Part shown: one piece after another, positions 55,471 to 64,000 of the stretch
Numbering within the stretch: the first letter of the stretch is position 1
Layout of the letters: every line of letters begins with the position of its first letter
DNA from: Alphaproteobacteria bacterium
Lineage (GTDB): Bacteria > Pseudomonadota > Alphaproteobacteria > Elsterales > Elsteraceae
Reading direction: 5' to 3'
NCBI GenBank assembly: GCA_013298565.1
Contig: JAAFIC010000006.1
Span: 1-64,000 of the forward strand
DNA: 64,000 bases
The notes under the pieces: model-generated
What the model was told of the DNA's origin: nothing
What the model saw: the letters and a program-made list of their open reading frames with translations, nothing else
The model's database searches: none
Program-made: the position numbers and the translations under genes

Positions 55471-56355
55471 ATGGCTAATATGTTGGATGTCTTGCGCTCG
55501 CATCTGCCGCGCCTGTCGCGGCAAGAGGCTGCTGTTGCCCAGACTATTCTAGCGGACCCCCAGGGGACGCTGCAAAGCCCGGTTGCGGTCGTGGCGATAC
55601 GCGCGGGCGTTAGCCAGCCGACAGTGATCCGCCTCTGCCGCTCGTTGGGTTGTGAAGGCTTTGCCGATTTCAAGCTGAAGCTGGCACAAAGCCTTGTGCC
55701 TGGCGTGCCGTTCGTAACAGCGGCGGTCGAAAGTACCGACGATACCGCGACCTATGCCGCCAAGATTTTCGACGCTACGGCGACCGCGCTGCACGCAGCC
55801 CGCACGGCCCTCGATGTGGCTTCGACCGATAAAGCGATAGCCCTACTTGCCCACGCGCGGCGCATTGTAATTTTCGGCCTCGGCGGCTCAGCCTCGATTG
55901 CTCAAGATGCGGAACATAAGCTCGCGCGCTTCGGCATTCCCTGCCAAGCTGTGCTGGACTCGTTGATGCTGCGGATTCAACTGGCGAGCATGGGGCCGGA
56001 GGATGTTTTGTTGGTCATCTCCAACACGGGCCGCACGAAACTGGCGCTGGAGGCGGCGCAAAGCGCGCGCGATCAGCAGGTGCCGGTTATTGTGGTGACG
56101 GCACCGGGGTCGCCCCTATCGGCGCTTGCCACGGTCGTGGTGGCGGTTGAATCGGCGGAAGATACCGATTTGTTCACGCCGATGGCGTCCCGCATCGTTC
56201 ATCTCGTGCATGTGGATGTGCTGACCACGGGCGTTGCACTCTGCCTTGGGGCCGATAAGCATGATTTACTGGCGCGCATCAAAACCAACCTGCGCGCAAC
56301 CCGCCTGCCGCTTGCCCGCGAGGCCGTTCACCGCGACCCGCTGCCGCAGGGTTAG
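55471..56355 (+). CDS. hexR: HexR-type MurR/RpiR transcriptional regulator
   Basis: A 294-residue regulator with an N-terminal RpiR helix-turn-helix (about 1-75, LSRQEAAVAQTILADPQ and AGVSQPTVIRLCRSLGCEGFADFKLKL) and a C-terminal SIS sugar-phosphate domain (about 125-260, IVIFGLGGSASIAQDAEHKL, VLLVISNTGRTKLALEAAQ). In proteobacteria HexR represses zwf, edd and eda genes until KDPG binds the SIS domain. Its place right after eda and the candidate site before zwf support that role here. Confidence 0.9.
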   Translation: MANMLDVLRSHLPRLSRQEAAVAQTILADPQGTLQSPVAVVAIRAGVSQPTVIRLCRSLGCEGFADFKLKLAQSLVPGVPFVTAAVESTDDTATYAAKIFDATATALHAARTALDVASTDKAIALLAHARRIVIFGLGGSASIAQDAEHKLARFGIPCQAVLDSLMLRIQLASMGPEDVLLVISNTGRTKLALEAAQSARDQQVPVIVVTAPGSPLSALATVVVAVESAEDTDLFTPMASRIVHLVHVDVLTTGVALCLGADKHDLLARIKTNLRATRLPLAREAVHRDPLPQG

Positions 56356-56363
56356 GGGGGTGA

Positions 56364-57092
56364 ATGGAGCGGGCGCGGCACCTGTTGGTGGTTGATGACG
56401 ACCGCGAGATTCAAGCACTCTTGCATGATTTTTTGGTGAAGCACGGGTTCCGGGTTTCCACAGCGGGCGATGGCCGCGACGTGCGCCGCCAGATGGCGCA
56501 ATGGACTATTGATCTGGTTATTCTCGATCTTATGCTGCCGGGCGAAAGCGGTGTGGAGTTGTGCAGGGCGCTTAGGGCAGACTCCGATATTCCGATCATC
56601 ATGCTAACGGCAGTGACGGAGGAGGCGGAACGGATTATCTGCCTTGAAATCGGCGCGGATGATTACATCGTTAAGCCCTTTTCGCCGCGTGAGTTGTTGG
56701 CCCGCATTCGCGCGCTGTTTCGGCGTTCGGGCGCGGCAGCGGCCCCGCAGGAGCGCGATACTCTCAGCGTTCGTGAGATAGAGTTCTCCGGTTGGCGCCT
56801 CGATACCGGCAAGCGCGAGTTGCGCTCGCCCGATGGCGTGCTGGTGCATCTGTCGTCCGGGGAATATCAACTGCTCACGGCGTTGCTGGACAGGCCGCAA
56901 AGAGTGGTGAGCCGCGACGAGTTGATGGAGTTTTATAAGGGGGACGCGCTGTCGCCGTTCGACCGTTCCATTGATATTCAAATCAGCCGCCTGCGCCGCA
57001 AAATCGAAACAAGCTCCCGCGATCCGACGCTGATTAAAACCGTGCGCGGAATTGGCTATCAGTTTACCGCCTCGGTGATCCGCCACCCATGA
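56364..57092 (+). CDS. OmpR-family response regulator, GltR-like by context
   Basis: A 242-residue two-domain regulator. The receiver (about 1-120) has LVVDDDREIQ, the phospho-acceptor Asp in VILDLMLPGESG (about 55), MLTA and the Lys in DYIVKPFSPREL. The winged-helix output domain (about 140-240) ends SPFDRSIDIQISRLRRKIE and VRGIGYQFTA. It overlaps its sensor kinase by four bases. Pseudomonas has GltR/GtrS beside edd and glk for glucose uptake control, so a sugar-linked role is plausible but unproven. Confidence 0.9.
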   Translation: MERARHLLVVDDDREIQALLHDFLVKHGFRVSTAGDGRDVRRQMAQWTIDLVILDLMLPGESGVELCRALRADSDIPIIMLTAVTEEAERIICLEIGADDYIVKPFSPRELLARIRALFRRSGAAAAPQERDTLSVREIEFSGWRLDTGKRELRSPDGVLVHLSSGEYQLLTALLDRPQRVVSRDELMEFYKGDALSPFDRSIDIQISRLRRKIETSSRDPTLIKTVRGIGYQFTASVIRHP

Positions 57093-58564
57093 CCCCGCTA
57101 TTTCCCCCGCAGCGCCTATCGCCGCGTGTGCTGCTGGCGCTGCTGGTGATGATGGCGGTCGCGGCGGTGCTGGTAACAATCGTGGCGCTCGAGGCTTTGG
57201 AGCGGCAGCGCGACCGTTTCCAAGCCCACCGCCTCGGCCCCGCGATGGCGAGCCTATGGCACGCGGCAGAGGCGGCTTTGGCCGAGGGGAGCGCGCCTGA
57301 AGCCGCTCTTGCAACCCGCCATGTGACGGATTTAGGCTTCGAGATTGGCCCGTTGCCGCAGGGGGCCGCGACGGCGGCGTATTTCTTCAGGCCTCTGTGG
57401 GAGGGCCGCGCGCCGTTTGAAGCGCGGCTGTTTCTGCCGCGCCCGCTGCTGGAAGGGCGGCGGCTCGATCTAACCCCAACGGGCGATGGGCTGGGGTTGG
57501 CCCTGGCCGATCTTGCGGAAGAAATTGCCGCGACGGGGCTGCACGCGCGCCTGTCGCTGCCCCTGGCCGATGGGCGCTGGTTGACCTTCGTTAGCCCGCG
57601 CTTCTGGCAAAACCGCTGGACGCCCGTTGCGCGCGGTTTGGCGCTGACGGCGGCGGCAGTGGGGTTAATCGTCGTGGCCTTCGCGTTGGCGCGGATATTG
57701 GCCCTTCCCGTCGAGCGCTTGGCCGAGAGCGTCAGCCGCGAGGCCGCAGGCCCACCGCTGCCCGTGGCCGTGCCGACTGGGGCGTCGGAGGAAGTGCAGA
57801 CGATAGCAGCCGCCTTCGACCGCAACCGCGCGGCCCTGGCCGAGCTGCTTGAAGACCGCACGCGCATGTTGGCCGCGATTAGCCACGATCTCCGCACCCC
57901 GGCAACGCGCCTTAAGCTGCGCGCCGAATGGATCGAAGACGAGGGGATACGCGATAAAATCCTGGCCGATCTCGACGAGATGACCGTGATGATCGCCGCC
58001 GCCCTCGATTATCTCAAACACGGCTCCGCGCAAGAGGAGGCACAGTTGGTGGCCTTCACCAGCCTGCTGCAAGCGGTGTGCGACGATTACCATGATCTCG
58101 GTCGCCCCGTGCGCCTTACGGAAGCGCCGCCGCTTCAGTTTGATACAATAGGCACTATTTTTGGCCCCAGTGGTTCAGGCACGGCCCGCGCGCCAATTAC
58201 CTTCGATCAAGCCCGGTCGCTCCGGCTGCGCTGCCGCCCTGAATCGCTACGCCGGGCGCTGACCAATCTTATTGATAATGCGCTGAAATATGGCGGGATT
58301 GCCGACGTGATGGTGCAGGCAACGTCTGAAGAAGTGATCGTCGATGTGCTCGATGAAGGGCCGGGCATCCCGGAGGAGGAGCAGGGCAATGTGCTGCGCC
58401 CCTTCTACCGGCTAGAACAATCGCGCAATCGCGGTACGGGCGGCACGGGGCTGGGGTTAGCCATCGTGAAAAGCGTGATTGATGCCCACGGCGGCACGCT
58501 GGAACTCTCCAACCGCGCGCGGGTGGGCTTACGGGCAAGAATGGTGCTGCCGAGGCGGCTGTAA
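57089..58564 (+). CDS. sensor histidine kinase, EnvZ-like
   Basis: A 491-residue membrane kinase. Its first membrane segment (about 12-35, VLLALLVMMAVAAVLVTIVAL) and second (about 190-212) flank a periplasmic sensor of about 150 residues. HAMP follows, then the H-box LAAISHDLRTPATRLKLRAEW (His at about 265). ATP boxes NLIDNALKYGG (about 390), DEGPGIPEE and [11 protein letters not shown] complete it. It is the partner of the preceding response regulator by overlap. The cue is unknown; glucose or a derivative is a guess from the operon. Confidence 0.92.
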   Translation: MTPLFPPQRLSPRVLLALLVMMAVAAVLVTIVALEALERQRDRFQAHRLGPAMASLWHAAEAALAEGSAPEAALATRHVTDLGFEIGPLPQGAATAAYFFRPLWEGRAPFEARLFLPRPLLEGRRLDLTPTGDGLGLALADLAEEIAATGLHARLSLPLADGRWLTFVSPRFWQNRWTPVARGLALTAAAVGLIVVAFALARILALPVERLAESVSREAAGPPLPVAVPTGASEEVQTIAAAFDRNRAALAELLEDRTRMLAAISHDLRTPATRLKLRAEWIEDEGIRDKILADLDEMTVMIAAALDYLKHGSAQEEAQLVAFTSLLQAVCDDYHDLGRPVRLTEAPPLQFDTIGTIFGPSGSGTARAPITFDQARSLRLRCRPESLRRALTNLIDNALKYGGIADVMVQATSEEVIVDVLDEGPGIPEEEQGNVLRPFYRLEQSRNRGTGGTGLGLAIVKSVIDAHGGTLELSNRARVGLRARMVLPRRL

Positions 58565-58661
58565 CTTTATGTTTTGTTTGCGTCTGGCTGCCTCACAATC
58601 GCACCCCCCGCATTCGCATTTTCGATTTGTCAGCGCGCCCGAAACCGGGCAAGGCTTACCG

Positions 58662-58681
58662 CCCCGGCACTAGGGCCGGGG
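58662..58681 (+). terminator. small GC-rich hairpin before asd
   Basis: CCCCGGC (58662-58668) pairs with GCCGGGG (58675-58681), loop of 6. It lies 25 bases before the asd start and about 100 after the kinase stop. No T-run follows, so it may be part of the asd leader rather than a terminator. Confidence 0.35.
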
Positions 58682-58706
58682 TAGATTTGTCGTAAAGGGA
58701 CATATC

Positions 58707-59702
58707 ATGGCCAAACACGCAGTCGGTATCGTTGGCGCCACGGGTGCTGTCGGGGCCGAATTGATGAGTGTGCTGGCCGATCTGAACTATCCGGTCGGCT
58801 CGCTTCATCTGTTCGCCTCTGAACGGTCAGCCGGTAAAACGACGATGACTCCCTTCGGGGAAAAAACCATTGAAGCCTTTTCCGTGGAAGCCGCGCAGCA
58901 ATGCGATGTGGTCTTTCTGGCCGTTTCCGGCGAGTTCGCCAAGGAATACGCCCTGAAGATCGCGGAAAAAGCTCTGGTGATTGATAATTCCTCCGCCTTT
59001 CGCCTCGATGATGCGGTGCCGCTGGTGATCCCGGAAATCAACCCGGACGCCGCTAAGGGCAAAAAGCTGATCGCTAACCCAAACTGCACAACGGCGATTC
59101 TGGCAGTCGCGCTATGGCCGCTGCATCAGGCGTTTGGGGTGAAGAAGGTGATCGTGTCCTCCTACCAAGCCACGTCGGGGGCGGGGGTTGAGGGGATGAA
59201 CGAGCTTCTGGCTGAATCGCGCGTGGTGCTCGATGGCGGCACGGCAGGACATAAGGTGTTCGCGCATCCGATTGCCTTCAACCTCATCCCGCATATTGAT
59301 AGCTTCCAGCCGAACGGCTATACGCGCGAAGAAATGAAAGTTACCTGGGAAACCCAGAAGATTTTTGGCGCGCCTGATATGCTCATCTCTTGCACAGCGG
59401 TGCGCGTGCCGACGTTGCGGGTGCATTCGGAAGCCGTGACGATTGAAACCGAAAAGCCGATTACGGTGGCAGCGGCCCGCGCCGCGATTGCGGCTGCCCC
59501 CGGTGTTAAGCTGTTCGATGATCCCGAGAATAAGGTCTATCCAATGCCGATTAACGCCACGATGCAGCATGATTGCAACGTGGGCCGCATCCGCCAGAGC
59601 CTGATTTTCGGCGAGCATGGTATCGACTTCTTCGTGGCGGGCGACCAGTTGCTGAAAGGTGCAGCGCTCAACGCGGTGCAGATTGCCCGGCTGTTCGTCT
59701 AA
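58707..59702 (+). CDS. asd: aspartate-semialdehyde dehydrogenase
   Basis: Makes L-aspartate semialdehyde for lysine, threonine, methionine and diaminopimelate. The 331-residue protein has the NADP site VGIVGATGAVGAELMSVL (about 6-23), the catalytic Cys in NPNCTTAILAVALWPL (about 128), SSYQATSGAGVEGM and the C-terminal RIRQSL-EHGIDFFVAGDQLLKGAALNA. It is flanked by terminator-like stems and looks monocistronic. No lysine riboswitch was seen. Confidence 0.97.
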   Translation: MAKHAVGIVGATGAVGAELMSVLADLNYPVGSLHLFASERSAGKTTMTPFGEKTIEAFSVEAAQQCDVVFLAVSGEFAKEYALKIAEKALVIDNSSAFRLDDAVPLVIPEINPDAAKGKKLIANPNCTTAILAVALWPLHQAFGVKKVIVSSYQATSGAGVEGMNELLAESRVVLDGGTAGHKVFAHPIAFNLIPHIDSFQPNGYTREEMKVTWETQKIFGAPDMLISCTAVRVPTLRVHSEAVTIETEKPITVAAARAAIAAAPGVKLFDDPENKVYPMPINATMQHDCNVGRIRQSLIFGEHGIDFFVAGDQLLKGAALNAVQIARLFV

Positions 59703-59729
59703 AACGGTTTTACAGACGAGCCTACCCAG

Positions 59730-59759
59730 CACCCCCCGGTTCCTGTCGGGGGGTGTTTT
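59730..59759 (+). terminator. rho-independent terminator after asd
   Basis: CACCCCCCG (59730-59738) pairs perfectly with CGGGGGGTG (59747-59755), then TTTT. It is 28 bases beyond the asd stop. Confidence 0.9.
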
Positions 59760-59762
59760 GGT

Positions 59763-60212
59763 GTCGGTGAATTTAATTGGGTGTGCCGCATAAAGTGCGG
59801 AAAATCTGCCGCTGTCCCCGCGTTTCTAACCGTTTGCCCCTGGCATTTTTGGAATATTCTGGCTTTCTGCGGGAGATTTTAGAAAGTATCTGGTGCTTTT
59901 GTCGCACAATAGGCACAGTTTCGTAACATTTCGGCTATGAGGCGTGCGAGGAGAGGATTGGTTTTGCGGTATTGTGTCGGTAACAACCGCGCTTTGTAGA
60001 AAACATCGTTTCTGTCTCAAGACGCGCGGCATATTTGATTTGCACCGTTGGGCTTAAATTTTAAGTTTTCTCTTAACCGAGAGGTTAGTGTGCAGCCAGT
60101 AGCGCGCCGATTGAGGTTAGCCAGCCTCTGCGTTTCCCGGTGAGTTTCTCGGCTTGACTCGGGGGCTGGAAGCGCTGTGATAGACATAGGTGGATAACGG
60201 GAGCGTGACAGG
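59763..60212. other. long gene-free region before the amino-acid ABC operon
   Basis: About 450 bases without a convincing reading frame on either strand. It is moderately AT-rich and should contain the operon promoter. I looked for a sigma-54 pattern (GG-N10-GC with flanking consensus) and an EcfG pattern and saw neither convincingly. Short dyads such as GCCGCATAAAGTGCGG (59788-59803) are present. Confidence 0.5.
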
Positions 60213-61034
<822 letters not shown>

Positions 61035-61083
61035 GGAATCCCGAAGGGGATTTGGTTTTTCGTTGGAACTTGGGAGAGTGACC

Positions 61084-61842
61084 GTGAAGAAGATTGTACT
61101 AGCTCTAGCAACCCTGGGCATCGCCCTCACCTCGGGCGCTTATGCTCAAAACGCAAAAACCCTGCGTTTGGGCACCGAAGGCGCTTACCCGCCGTTCAAC
61201 TTTACCGATAAAAACGGTAAGTTGCAGGGTTTCGATATCGAGATCGGCGATGCACTTTGCGCTGAAATGAAGCGTAAGTGCGACTGGGTCACGCAAGATT
61301 GGGATGGCATTATTCCCGCGCTGAAAGCGAAGAAGTTCGATGCGATCATCGCGTCCATGTCCATCAATGAAAAGCGCAAGAAGGAAGTCGATTTCTCCGA
61401 TCGTTACTACTTCACGCCGGGCATGATGGTAGCGCGCAAGGGGTCGGGCTACAAGCAAAGCGACCTGAAGGGCAAGGCCGTGGGCGTGCAGTTGGAAACT
61501 ACTCACTCCCAGTTCATGGAAGCCCGCTACAAGGACGTTAATCTGAAGCAGTACAAGACGCAGGAAGAAGCCAACCTCGACCTTGCCAATGGTCGTCTGG
61601 ATCTCGTCATGGCTGATAGCGCCGTGATCGACGATTGGATCAAGGCGAATGGCGGTTCGGCCAAGTTCGAGCGTGTTGGCGATTTCGTCCGCGACCCGAT
61701 TTTGGGGAATGGCGCCGGGATTGCTGTCCGCAAAGGCGATAAGGATCTTGTCGCGGCTTTCAATAAAGCGCTTACCGCGATTAAGGCCAATGGCACCTAC
61801 ACGAAGATCAATAATAAATACTTCGACTTCGATATTCGCTAA
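61084..61842 (+). CDS. periplasmic amino-acid-binding protein (HisJ/ArgT-like)
   Basis: A 252-residue solute-binding protein. The GTG at 61084 is chosen because GGGAG lies seven bases upstream. A signal peptide ends at about AYA-QN (MKKIVLALATLGIALTSGAYA after initiation). LGTEGAYPPFNFTDKNGKLQGF, KCDWVTQDWDGIIPALKAKKFD and ASMSINEKRKKEVDFSDRYY are typical of the lysine/arginine/ornithine group. That preference is inferred from resemblance. It ends KYFDFDIR. A stem at 61885-61915 follows. Confidence 0.92.
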   Translation: MKKIVLALATLGIALTSGAYAQNAKTLRLGTEGAYPPFNFTDKNGKLQGFDIEIGDALCAEMKRKCDWVTQDWDGIIPALKAKKFDAIIASMSINEKRKKEVDFSDRYYFTPGMMVARKGSGYKQSDLKGKAVGVQLETTHSQFMEARYKDVNLKQYKTQEEANLDLANGRLDLVMADSAVIDDWIKANGGSAKFERVGDFVRDPILGNGAGIAVRKGDKDLVAAFNKALTAIKANGTYTKINNKYFDFDIR

Positions 61843-61884
61843 TCACCCGTAGGCAGTAGTCTACAGGGGGCCTTTGACCTGGCT

Positions 61885-61915
61885 AGCTGGGGCGGCGCAA
61901 GAAGCAGCCCCAGCT
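61885..61915 (+). promoter_or_regulatory. intercistronic hairpin after the binding-protein gene
   Basis: AGCTGGGGC (61885-61893) pairs perfectly with GCCCCAGCT (61907-61915) around a 13-base loop, with no T-run. Such stems after binding-protein genes often protect the upstream mRNA so that it is made in excess over the permeases. Confidence 0.6.
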
Positions 61916-62009
61916 TAGTCTAGGCTTTCAGCGCATAAATCGCGCCGCTACGCCGATAAGCTCTTACCTCACCCAAAAAGTGCGCGAAACAAACTGGAGA
62001 GGGAGCGGA

Positions 62010-62684
62010 ATGATTGATCTTCAAGGGTTTGGGCCGCAACTGCTGGAAGGGGTGTTGATGACGCTGCGGCTGGCCGCCGTCTCGCTCTTTCTCGGGATTA
62101 TTATTGGCCTTGCCGCCGCGATTGCCAAAATGTCCTCTATCCGGTGGCTGGCGCGCGGGGTTGATATTCTCACTAACCTGTTGCGTGGTTTGCCTGAACT
62201 GCTGACCATTCTTATTCTTTATTACGGAGTGCAGAATCTTTTTAATGCAATTTTCGAGGATTTTGTTGAGGTCGATGGGTTTACGGCAGGCGTGGCGGCG
62301 CTGTCGCTGGTGTTCGGCTCCTATGCGTCGGAAACCTTTCGCGGGGCATTTCTCGCTATCCCGATAGGCCAGATCGAGGCTGCCAAGAGTTTCGGCATGT
62401 CGCCGTTTACGGTGTTCCGCCGTATTCAACTGCCGCAAATGTGGCGCTATGCGCTACCCGGTTTAGGCAATTTGTGGCTGGTGCTGATTAAGGATACATC
62501 TTTAGTCTCGGTCGTCGGTCTGCAAGAGTTGATGCGGAAAACGCAAATCGCCACCTCCGTGACTAAATCGCCCTTTACTTTCTATTCGGTCGCGGCGCTG
62601 ATTTTTATTGCAATTACCGTGGTTTCAACTCTGTTCCTGCGCTGGATTGAAAAGAAATCCCGTCGCGGCGTGCGGATGGGTTAA
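62010..62684 (+). CDS. amino-acid ABC permease subunit 1 (HisQ-like)
   Basis: A 224-residue inner-membrane permease with about five hydrophobic segments. The ATG at 62010 follows GGAGAGGGAG. The conserved EAA-type loop QIEAAKSFGMSPFTVFRRIQLPQMWRYALPG (in pieces about 125-155) contacts the ATPase. RGLPELLTILILYYG is typical of the HisQ/HisM family. The next permease starts four bases after its stop. Confidence 0.92.
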   Translation: MIDLQGFGPQLLEGVLMTLRLAAVSLFLGIIIGLAAAIAKMSSIRWLARGVDILTNLLRGLPELLTILILYYGVQNLFNAIFEDFVEVDGFTAGVAALSLVFGSYASETFRGAFLAIPIGQIEAAKSFGMSPFTVFRRIQLPQMWRYALPGLGNLWLVLIKDTSLVSVVGLQELMRKTQIATSVTKSPFTFYSVAALIFIAITVVSTLFLRWIEKKSRRGVRMG

Positions 62685-62688
62685 GCGA

Positions 62689-63420
62689 ATGGACCTGATT
62701 TCCTCCCTGCTTGAGCTTGCTCAAGATTATTGGCCGCAGTTTTTGCGTGGCCTCTGGACCACCGTGCAGCTTACCGTGCTGTCGTGCCTGTTGGGGTTCT
62801 GCCTTGCCATTCCGCTGGCCCTCGCGCGGCTATCGAAAAACTGGCTGATTTCCGGCCCGGCGCTGGTTTATTCGGTCTGCTTTCGCGGCTCGCCGCTGCT
62901 GGTGCAGGTCTTCTTAATTTATTATGGCCTGCCCTCGGTGCTGTTGCAATTTTACGGCGGCGATGTTCCGGCGATGCGCGAGTCGTTCTTCTGGCCGTTG
63001 CTGAATGCGCCGTTTATGCTGGCGCTGATCGCCTTTACGCTGAATACCGGGGCCTATATGGCCGAGCCGATTCGCGGCGGCATTCAATCGGTGCCGAATG
63101 GCGAGCGGGAGGCGGCCTTGGCCTGCGGCATGTCCCCGCGTTTGCTCACGCGCCGAGTGCTGCTGCCGCGCGGGCTGCGGATTGCTATTCCGGCACTGTC
63201 CAACGAAACCATTCTCACGATGAAAGCCACCACGCTGGTCAGCCTCGTGACGATGCTCGACCTTATGGGCGCTGCGGGCCGGGCTTTTACGCAAACTTAC
63301 GACTCGAAGGTCTATCTCGTGTTAGTGCCCTTCTACCTCGTGTTGATTTGGGCGATTGCGCGGATTTTTGCGCTGCTGGAGAAGCGCTATAACCGCTATC
63401 TGGTCCGCAAGACTGTTTAG
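62689..63420 (+). CDS. amino-acid ABC permease subunit 2 (HisM-like)
   Basis: A 243-residue permease from ATG 62689, directly after the first permease; an upstream frame to 62608 would lie inside that gene. It has the family's RGSPLLVQVFLIYYGLPS and the ATPase-contact loop EREAALACGMSPRLLTRRVLLPRGLRIAIPAL. It completes the importer as a heterodimer with subunit 1. Its stop codon overlaps the stop of the convergent phosphatase gene. Confidence 0.92.
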   Translation: MDLISSLLELAQDYWPQFLRGLWTTVQLTVLSCLLGFCLAIPLALARLSKNWLISGPALVYSVCFRGSPLLVQVFLIYYGLPSVLLQFYGGDVPAMRESFFWPLLNAPFMLALIAFTLNTGAYMAEPIRGGIQSVPNGEREAALACGMSPRLLTRRVLLPRGLRIAIPALSNETILTMKATTLVSLVTMLDLMGAAGRAFTQTYDSKVYLVLVPFYLVLIWAIARIFALLEKRYNRYLVRKTV

Positions 63421-64000
63421 CTTCTGAGATTAACGCCGCCGATGCGCCAACCGGGGCCGATGGCGTCGATCCGCGTCAGCGACCAAGGATCAATGCTGAA
63501 GTTCAGCGCGGCTTTGAGGGGCGGGGCCTCGGCAGGGGCGCTCAGCGCCAGCCCCAACGCCGCGCGGATTGTTCCGGCGTGAGCGACCAAGATCAAATCC
63601 AACCCGGCGTGGTCCCGCGCAAGCCCGGTGATCGTTGTACTGGTGCGGTCATATTGGTCGGCAAAACTCTCGCCGCCGGGCGGGGCAAGGCCAACCGGAT
63701 CGGCCCAAAAGGCCCGATACTCGGTATCCCCGCTCTCCCACAAATCGCCATGCCGCTGGCCGGTCCAGGCCCCAAAATCCTGTTCGGCGAGGGCGTCCAG
63801 AACCAGCGGGCGGGCGTGCGTGAGGATTTTCACAGTCTGGCGAGCGCGCAGTGTGGGCGAGGCAATCCACAGCGCCCGGCTCGGCAGCACTCGGCGCAAC
63901 GCCTGAGCGCGCAAGAGGTCCGACACGTCCGCGTCAGCCTCTATGCTGGGAATTGTGCCGTCTGCCGAGGCGGGAACGGGGGCGTGGCGCAACCACCAAA
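63417..64000 (-). CDS. histidine phosphatase family protein, 5' end outside window
   Basis: The open frame continues through the window edge. The first residues read WWLRHAPVPASADG, whose RHA is the phospho-acceptor His motif of the phosphoglycerate-mutase-like superfamily, normally preceded by only a few residues, so little is missing. ASPTLRARQT and EQDFGAWTGQRHGDLW carry the second Arg and Glu, and LVAHAGTIRAALG carries the second His. In cobalamin (CobC-like) or general phosphatases the fold is the same; no cob genes are visible, so the substrate is open. Confidence 0.88.
   Translation of the reverse strand, partial: WWLRHAPVPASADGTIPSIEADADVSDLLRAQALRRVLPSRALWIASPTLRARQTVKILTHARPLVLDALAEQDFGAWTGQRHGDLWESGDTEYRAFWADPVGLAPPGGESFADQYDRTSTTITGLARDHAGLDLILVAHAGTIRAALGLALSAPAEAPPLKAALNFSIDPWSLTRIDAIGPGWRIGGVNLRS

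Noticed and set aside
59826-60032. Minus-strand 68-codon frame in the gap before the ABC operon
   Set aside because: No ribosome binding site, odd composition and no recognisable motif. Treated as non-coding.
59763-60212. Sigma-54 promoter or riboswitch before the amino-acid ABC operon
   Set aside because: No GG/GC pair with proper spacing and flanks, and no stable multi-stem fold seen by eye.

Overview
The window is a gene-dense stretch of an alphaproteobacterial chromosome, roughly 60% G+C by eye and probably Rhodospirillales-like. The lineage is inferred from gene families, from sigma-EcfG-type promoters and from an Entner-Doudoroff operon with a HexR-family regulator. Genus cannot be fixed from sequence alone. 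No rRNA, transposase, integrase or CRISPR was seen; there is one tRNA (Arg, CCT).

Layout. 1-13.7 kb: partial L,D-transpeptidase, small protein, MFS transporter, aconitase, a MazEF module with a decayed VapB-like fragment beside it, CreA, a large hybrid histidine kinase, MsrA, an M48 lipoprotein protease, a nuclease-like protein and prolyl iminopeptidase. 13.8-17.4 kb: tRNA-Arg and a stress-flavoured set (Dps, entericidin-like lipoprotein, DUF3309, PRC-barrel, a LuxR-type regulator with an EcfG-like promoter, small basic proteins), ending in a remnant of a glycosyltransferase gene. 17.4-23.1 kb: dispersed palindromic repeat, kup, trpBA, guanine deaminase, LysE-type exporter. 23.1-29.1 kb: a minus-strand photolyase / flavin oxidoreductase / DUF1365 / cyclopropane-synthase-like operon with an EcfG-like promoter, and divergent msrP. 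29.2-33.3 kb: the four-gene Anbu cluster (ATP-grasp, alpha-E, transglutaminase, proteasome-like Anbu). 33.4-36.8 kb: MHS transporter and ettA. 37.1-39.6 kb: an AT-rich island with a predicted secreted glycoside hydrolase (TIM barrel, RTX, three C-terminal repeats), a 50-residue protein and an XRE regulator. 40-46.8 kb: chemoreceptor and RND efflux pair. 47-50 kb: serC with a structured leader, then serA. 50-58.6 kb: zwf-edd-glk-eda-hexR plus a two-component pair. 58.7-64 kb: asd, a polar amino-acid ABC operon and a partial histidine phosphatase.

How they fit together. zwf, edd, eda and glk provide glucose phosphorylation and the Entner-Doudoroff route; no pgl lies among them. Oxidative-damage functions recur (msrA, msrP, photolyase, cfa-type lipid modification, Dps), and exact EcfG-type promoter matches lie before two units. 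The Anbu cluster is the most intriguing conserved but functionally unresolved system. The most unusual accessory content is the AT-rich hydrolase island, two unlisted gene remnants, and palindromic repeats that begin exactly at gene stop codons.
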